DNA from: Microglena sp. YARC
Taxonomy: Eukaryota; Chlorophyta; Chlorophyceae; Chlamydomonadales; Chlamydomonadaceae
Direction of reading: 5' to 3'
Length of the DNA stretch: 64,000 bases
Assembly: GCA_022414725.1 (NCBI GenBank)
Contig: CM039462.1
Location: forward strand, 44,205,490 to 44,269,489
Shown: positions 61,501-64,000 of the stretch, piece by piece
Layout of the letters: every line of letters begins with the position of its first letter
Numbering within the stretch: position 1 is the stretch's first letter
Notes under the pieces: generated by a model
The model's input: the letters and a program-made list of their open reading frames with translations, nothing else
What the model was told of the DNA's origin: nothing
The model's database searches: none
Position numbers and translations under genes: made by a program

Positions 61501-63812
61501 AGAAGCACACACACCCTCACCCATGCCCATGCTCACATGCACACGCAATACTGGAGACAGTTGTATCTGCAATACATGCGAGACTGACACACACATGCCC
61601 ACCCTGCTGCCCAGGCAAACGACGGGGGCCAGCTAGTGAGCATAATCAAGAAGCACCCACACCCTCACCCATGCCCATGCTCACATGCACACGCAATACT
61701 GGAAACAGTTGTATATGCAATACATGCGAGACTGACACACACATGCCCACCCTGCTGCCCAGGCAAACGACGGGGGCCAGCTGGTGAGCATGAGTAAAAA
61801 GGCAGGAACTCCTCAGAGACCCTTTGACAATGACGGTGCTCGTGCTGTAGAGACCCTCTCAAGGTAATTCGAATTTGAGTTTGAATTGTCACATGGTTCT
61901 TCAGCCAATGTTTTGCGTCACATAAGATGCGCCTAGGGCTTGTCCAGCTTAGCTCTGATGACTTCATGAAATGCCGGTATTGCAAAGCTCCTATTCGATG
62001 CCAGAAAGCTATACAAGCATATACAAATATACAATTATGCAATTATGCAAATATACAAATATGATACAATCAAGCAGCCTGCATATGCTGATGCACTCAT
62101 GTTCTTTCATTGCTTTCATTCATACTGGCCATACTATTCATACAAACATCCTCTCTCTACCACGCAACTTCCACATATCCATCCACTCTCTACCACCCAC
62201 CCTCCACACACCCATCCACTCTCTACCACCCGCCCTCTGTGCAGACAAGTGATGCAAGCATGTAGCTCCCCAGGCTCATACTAACTGGGTTAAGCATAGG
62301 GAAGAGGGTACTACTAAGCGCGCGCAGCAGCGCGGCGCCGCGCTGCCTTTTTGAGCCCCTCTGCGCGTTTCGCGCAGTTTTTCAACCCCCTGTGGGCGCA
62401 GCGCGCAGTTTTTGCGTTTTTTGCACAAAAAAGCGCTGACCAATTTGACGTTAGTGCGCTTTAAGCGCTGACCAATTTGGCAAGAAGTAGTACCCTGATA
62501 GGGAACGGGAACTAATATTAGTGTTTGAAAAACAAATATTAACTAATATTATTATAGTGTCACAATAACATTAGTTTTTTAAATACATTCGAATTTCTGG
62601 TGAAACGGCTTGTCCGACTAATATTATATAATATTATATAATATTATTTATTCACTAATAATATATAACATAGCCGACCCCTAGATAAGCATTCTCTGTA
62701 ATACTAACCTGACTATCTACTCTCTAGTGCCCACCTTCCCACCCACCCTCGGTACAGGCAAGTGGCTCGTCTATGGAATGGTGGTGCCAGTCAGCAAGCA
62801 GCTTACAAAAGCTGATGAGCTCGTACTCTGTCACATATATCCATACACCCTTCCACTCTCTACCACCCATGCTCTATTCTGGTAAGTGGCTTGTCTGTGG
62901 AATGGCTGTGCCTATCAGCAAGCAGCCTGCATAAGCAGTTGTGCTCATACTGTGTCAGTGTTATTCAGACTGGCATTACAAGCCATACACCCTTCCACTC
63001 TTTAGGACCCATGCTCTGTGCAGGCAAGTGGCTCGTCTGTGGAATGGCCGTGCCAATCAGAAAGCAGCCTTCTTAACAAGATGTACTCACACTGGCCTAA
63101 CAAGCCATACACCCATCCACTCTTTACCACCCATGCTCTGTGCAGGCAAGTGGCTTGTCTGTGGAATGGCCGTGCCAATCAGAAAGCAGCCTTCTTAACA
63201 AGATGTACTCATACTGGCCTAACAAGCCATACACCCATCCACTCTCTACCACCCATGCTCTGTGCAGGCAAGTGGCCCGCCTGTGGAATGGTGGTGCCCA
63301 TAATAAAGCAGCCTGCATATGCTGCTGTACTCATGCTCTTTCATTGCAATTGAAATCGGCCATACTAGCCATACACACATCCACTCTCTAGCACACACCC
63401 ATGCTCTGTCCAGGCAAGTGGCTCGTCTGTGGAATGGTTGTGCCCATTAGCAAGCAGCCCTCATAACAAGATGTACTCATGCTCTGTCATATGTTCTCAT
63501 ACTGGCCTAACAAGCTATACACACATCCACTCTCTACCACCCATGCTCTGTGCAGGCAAGTGGCTCGTCTGTGGAATGGTGGTGCCCATTAGCAAGCAGC
63601 CTGCAAAAGCTGACGAGCTTGTACTCTGTCATATGTACTCATACTGTCCTAACAAGCCATGCACCCTTCCACTCTCTACCACCCATGCTCTGTGCAGGCA
63701 AGTGGCCCGTCTGTGGAATGGCCGTGCCAATCAAAAAGCAAGAGCGAAGGAAATAGCGGACCAATTGCTGAAGGCCCAGGATGTACTAGACGCTATTAAT
63801 GCTGACTTTGAG
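52572..63812 (+). CDS. Coiled-coil protein of unknown function, 3' partial
   Basis: Inferred exons: 52572-52637, 54309-54755, 56157-56246, 58479-58598, 60441-60557, 61763-61863 and 63698-63812, continuing past the window. All junctions are GT/AG, all phase 0 except exon 6/7 (phase 2 completed by one G). The frame is continuous for about 352 residues. The start MNEDPEALQETASFH follows a CGCC context. Exon 2 has an RES-repeat (STRESVRDTNRESIRES) and then a long heptad-rich helix (LRSELLSLRNRAAIEIQG ... KLVGEQRETIESMRDQMK). Exon 4 is basic and helical (MKKMHAKALDRARDQIEF), and exon 7 again helical (ARAKEIADQLLKAQDVL). It is probably a structural or scaffolding coiled coil; no family recognised. 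Exon 5 (Gly/Gln-rich) is the least certain in protein character. Its edges, like the others, are repeated in the neighbouring introns. Confidence 0.7.
53250..53625 (+). repeat. G/T-rich array in intron 1 of the coiled-coil gene
   Basis: Units with GGGTCTTCCAACCATC(G/T)(C/T)TGGAGATGGGA recur near 53280, 53405 and again at 53800, set in GGTGTGTGTGGGGG sequence. Confidence 0.8.
53622..53781. repeat. 45-bp inverted repeat with telomere-like loop
   Basis: The arms at about 53628-53673 and 53736-53781 are inverted copies (left arm AAGCTACCCTCCAGTGAGC ...). The loop holds degenerate CCCTAAA repeats (TACCCTAAACCCTAAAACTT ...), the plant-type telomere motif. Confidence 0.8.
53950..54308 (+). repeat. 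Exon-start array before coiled-coil exon 2
   Basis: About six ~55-65 bp copies of CTTGTGTCATGTGCAG then GCCCCCCCTGCAGACAGC. They resemble the real junction at 54308/54309 (CCCCTGCAG then GCACCATTCCCTTCAGACAG), but with C runs replacing part of the exon. Confidence 0.8.
55035..55595 (+). repeat. Exon-end array after coiled-coil exon 2
   Basis: Five copies of the last ~55 exon bases with their donor (GAGCATGAGGGATCAGATGA ... CACTCAAG|GTAAG) lie at about 55045, 55180, 55266, 55398 and 55527. They are separated by AAATAAAG-rich sequence and CATGCCAAGCACATGGACC. Confidence 0.92.
55630..56010 (+). repeat. TTTCACGCTCATGTTATTTTA array
   Basis: About 16 units of a ~25-bp repeat in intron 2 of the coiled-coil gene. 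Confidence 0.9.
56060..56156 (+). repeat. Exon-start copies before coiled-coil exon 3
   Basis: GGACCTTGTGC preceded by AG occurs at about 56069 and 56115 before the real exon at 56157. The copies drift into AATTTCAAATTCAAATA. Confidence 0.85.
56300..57112. repeat. Exon 3 end copy, then 10-bp AATACATA(G/A)T array
   Basis: An exon-end copy (AAATTGAAGGAACCAACTAA then CAGACAGGGTGAG) at 56309-56342 leads into about 750 bp of TAATACATAG/TAATACATAA microsatellite and a final CAT run (57086-57109). Tyr/Leu/Ile-rich open frames here are products of the repeat. Confidence 0.9.
57962..58200 (+). repeat. (GTAT)n microsatellite
   Basis: GTATGTATGCATG repeats, immediately followed by a truncated dispersed repeat (58198-58268) that starts AAAGTCCACGGGTACGCCAA. 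Confidence 0.9.
58320..58478 (+). repeat. Exon-start copies before coiled-coil exon 4
   Basis: AAAAGATGCACGCAAAAGC then ATTGGACAGAGCATGGGACC at about 58386, and a shorter GGACCAAACCATG copy near 58330, mimic the start of exon 58479-58598. Confidence 0.8.
58661..58870 (+). mobile_element. tRNA-derived SINE, head type 2, well preserved
   Basis: The head has A-box-like AATGGTCTAGTGGTAGACC and B box GGGTTCGACTCCC. The tail runs from CGCGATGGTAGCTTGTCCAG to CACCAGGCGTTATCATTACC. Confidence 0.85.
59070..59171 (-). repeat. Copy of the ~125-bp dispersed repeat
   Basis: It runs TTTCTTTTTAAGCCCTTCC through GGGCAAGTCTCTTTAGCC to CCTACCCCTGGACTGTAAC and is followed by (CATA)n. Confidence 0.75.
59175..59530 (+). 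repeat. (CATA)n microsatellite, two blocks
   Basis: Two CATACATA blocks (59175-59268 and 59361-59530) flank about 90 bp of unique sequence. Confidence 0.95.
59640..60440 (+). repeat. Exon-start array before coiled-coil exon 5
   Basis: Copies of (TTGG(C)TGCAG + CTTGGAG.(C/T)GGAGAGGGC ... GCGGATGTGCA) occur at about 59664, 59819, 59963 and 60115, with a short one at 60265; the real exon begins at 60441. Copies diverge after GTGCAGCAAGAC into CTACACCTACAGCCAGCC. Confidence 0.88.
60558..61380 (+). repeat. Exon-end array after coiled-coil exon 5, about 14 units
   Basis: The exon 5 end TTGGCTTGGCTTGAAATATC then AT|GTAAGTGGTGACATAGTCA repeats every ~40-48 bp. Many units keep GTAAGT or GTACGT; others have GGAAGT. 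A hAT-like MITE sits in the first unit. Confidence 0.93.
60581..60774 (+). mobile_element. hAT-like MITE, family 2, TAATATTA subfamily
   Basis: Begins TAGGGAATGGCAACTAATAT and ends TTAGCCTTTCCCTA. It is flanked by the exact 8-bp duplication GTCATTTG. Removing the element and one duplicate restores the tandem unit GTCATTTGGCTTGGCTTGAA, which directly shows the insertion. Confidence 0.9.
61440..61762 (+). repeat. Exact 148-bp exon-start repeat before coiled-coil exon 6
   Basis: Copies begin at 61467 and 61615 and the real exon at 61763, both spacings 148 bp. Each has CTGCTGCCCAG and then G(C/A)...ACGACGGGGGCCAGCT. The copies change to AGTGAGCATAATCAAGAAGC where the exon reads GGTGAGCATGAGTAAAAAGG. 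Confidence 0.93.
62297..62683 (+). mobile_element. hAT-like MITE, family 2, carrying a nested MITE
   Basis: With the insertion 62304-62497 (plus one 8-bp duplicate) removed, it begins TAGGGAACGGGAACTAATAT and ends TAGCCGACCCCTA. The flanks GTTAAGCA and GATAAGCA match at seven of eight positions. It is a close relative of 60581-60774. Confidence 0.82.
62304..62497 (+). mobile_element. hAT-like MITE, family 1 copy D, nested
   Basis: Ends GAGGGTACTAC and GTAGTACCCTG. It is flanked by an exact 8-bp ATAGGGAA, which is the junction and first bases of the family-2 element. It therefore inserted into that element's left terminus. Confidence 0.87.
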
Positions 63813-63837
63813 GTGAGAGAGCAGAGGGTGGAGAGTT

Positions 63838-64000
63838 GAGGTAGCAGGGGCAGGCATGGGATTAGAGGGGGTAAATCAGAGGGTGGGTGTGTGTGGGGGG
63901 GGCAGGGTGTGTGTGTGTGTGGGGGGGGGGGGATAGTAAGGGGGTGACTTTGAGGTGAGAGAGAAGTAGCAGAGGGTGTACAGTTGAGGTTGCAGGGGAA
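63838..64000 (+). repeat. Exon-end copy after coiled-coil exon 7
   Basis: GGTGACTTTGAG|GTGAGAGAG recurs at about 63942, about 130 bp after the real exon end and donor (63812/63813), with GT/G-rich sequence between. The gene continues beyond the window. Confidence 0.8.

Larger units (their letters stand above)
62150..63697 (+). repeat. Exon-start array before coiled-coil exon 7, eight or more copies
   Basis: Copies of (CCATGCTCTGTGCAG + GCAAGTGGC(T/C)CGTCTGTGGA) begin at about 62245, 62758, 62882, 63024, 63146, 63268, 63414 and 63556; the real exon begins at 63698. Spacing is 122-146 bp apart from the first. The first gap of 513 bp shrinks to about 117 bp if the nested MITEs are removed. The copy at 62882 has lost its AG. 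Confidence 0.93.

Overview
This is a nuclear window from a eukaryote, most likely a green alga. The genes are split by long introns with standard GT donors and almost always AG acceptors. One gene matches the C-terminal half of plant/green-algal SBP-box (SPL1/CRR1-like) proteins, a family restricted to the green lineage. Short CCCTAAA-type (plant-type) telomere-like repeats occur. Most of the DNA is microsatellite, G- or C-homopolymer, minisatellite and small non-autonomous transposons. A prasinophyte such as Cymbomonas is my guess, not something I can prove here. Positions 43001-44000 are an assembly gap.

Layout: (1) 959-8713, + strand: C-terminal part of an SPL/CRR1-like protein with an ankyrin-type segment and several membrane segments. 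(2) 9.9-16.9 kb: a tRNA-derived SINE, MITEs, a deleted Ty1/copia-type element (10897-14127) and a G/C-run fold-back element. (3) 16944-33833, + strand: a complete ten-exon D-3-phosphoglycerate dehydrogenase with a probable plastid transit peptide, spread over 17 kb. (4) 33.8-38.8 kb: SINEs and MITEs. (5) 39.2-40.6 kb, - strand: a repetitive-protein ORF. (6) 41.2-48.5 kb: a purine tract, GT-rich satellite, the gap and largely featureless DNA. (7) 48527-51035, - strand: a small acidic protein and an LRR-like protein. (8) 52572 to the right edge, + strand: at least seven exons of an unrecognised coiled-coil protein.

The most striking feature is shared by the three multi-exon + strand genes, and probably by one - strand gene. 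Introns contain tandem arrays made from the edges of their own flanking exons. Before an exon, the last intron bases plus the first exon bases are repeated up to nine times. After an exon, the last exon bases plus the donor site are repeated up to about 14 times. The copy that keeps the frame is always the outermost one: the last acceptor or the first donor. Reading frame and intron phase agree across nearly all inferred junctions, which supports the exon models. Many introns are also polar in composition, G/T-rich after the donor and C/A-rich before the acceptor.

The mobile DNA is mostly small: two families of hAT-like MITEs with 8-bp target duplications (one nested in the other), an element ending in G runs with an 11-bp flanking duplication, tRNA-headed SINEs sharing one tail behind different heads, and an unclassified ~125-bp dispersed repeat seen about a dozen times. 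The genes show no operon-like or pathway relationship to each other.
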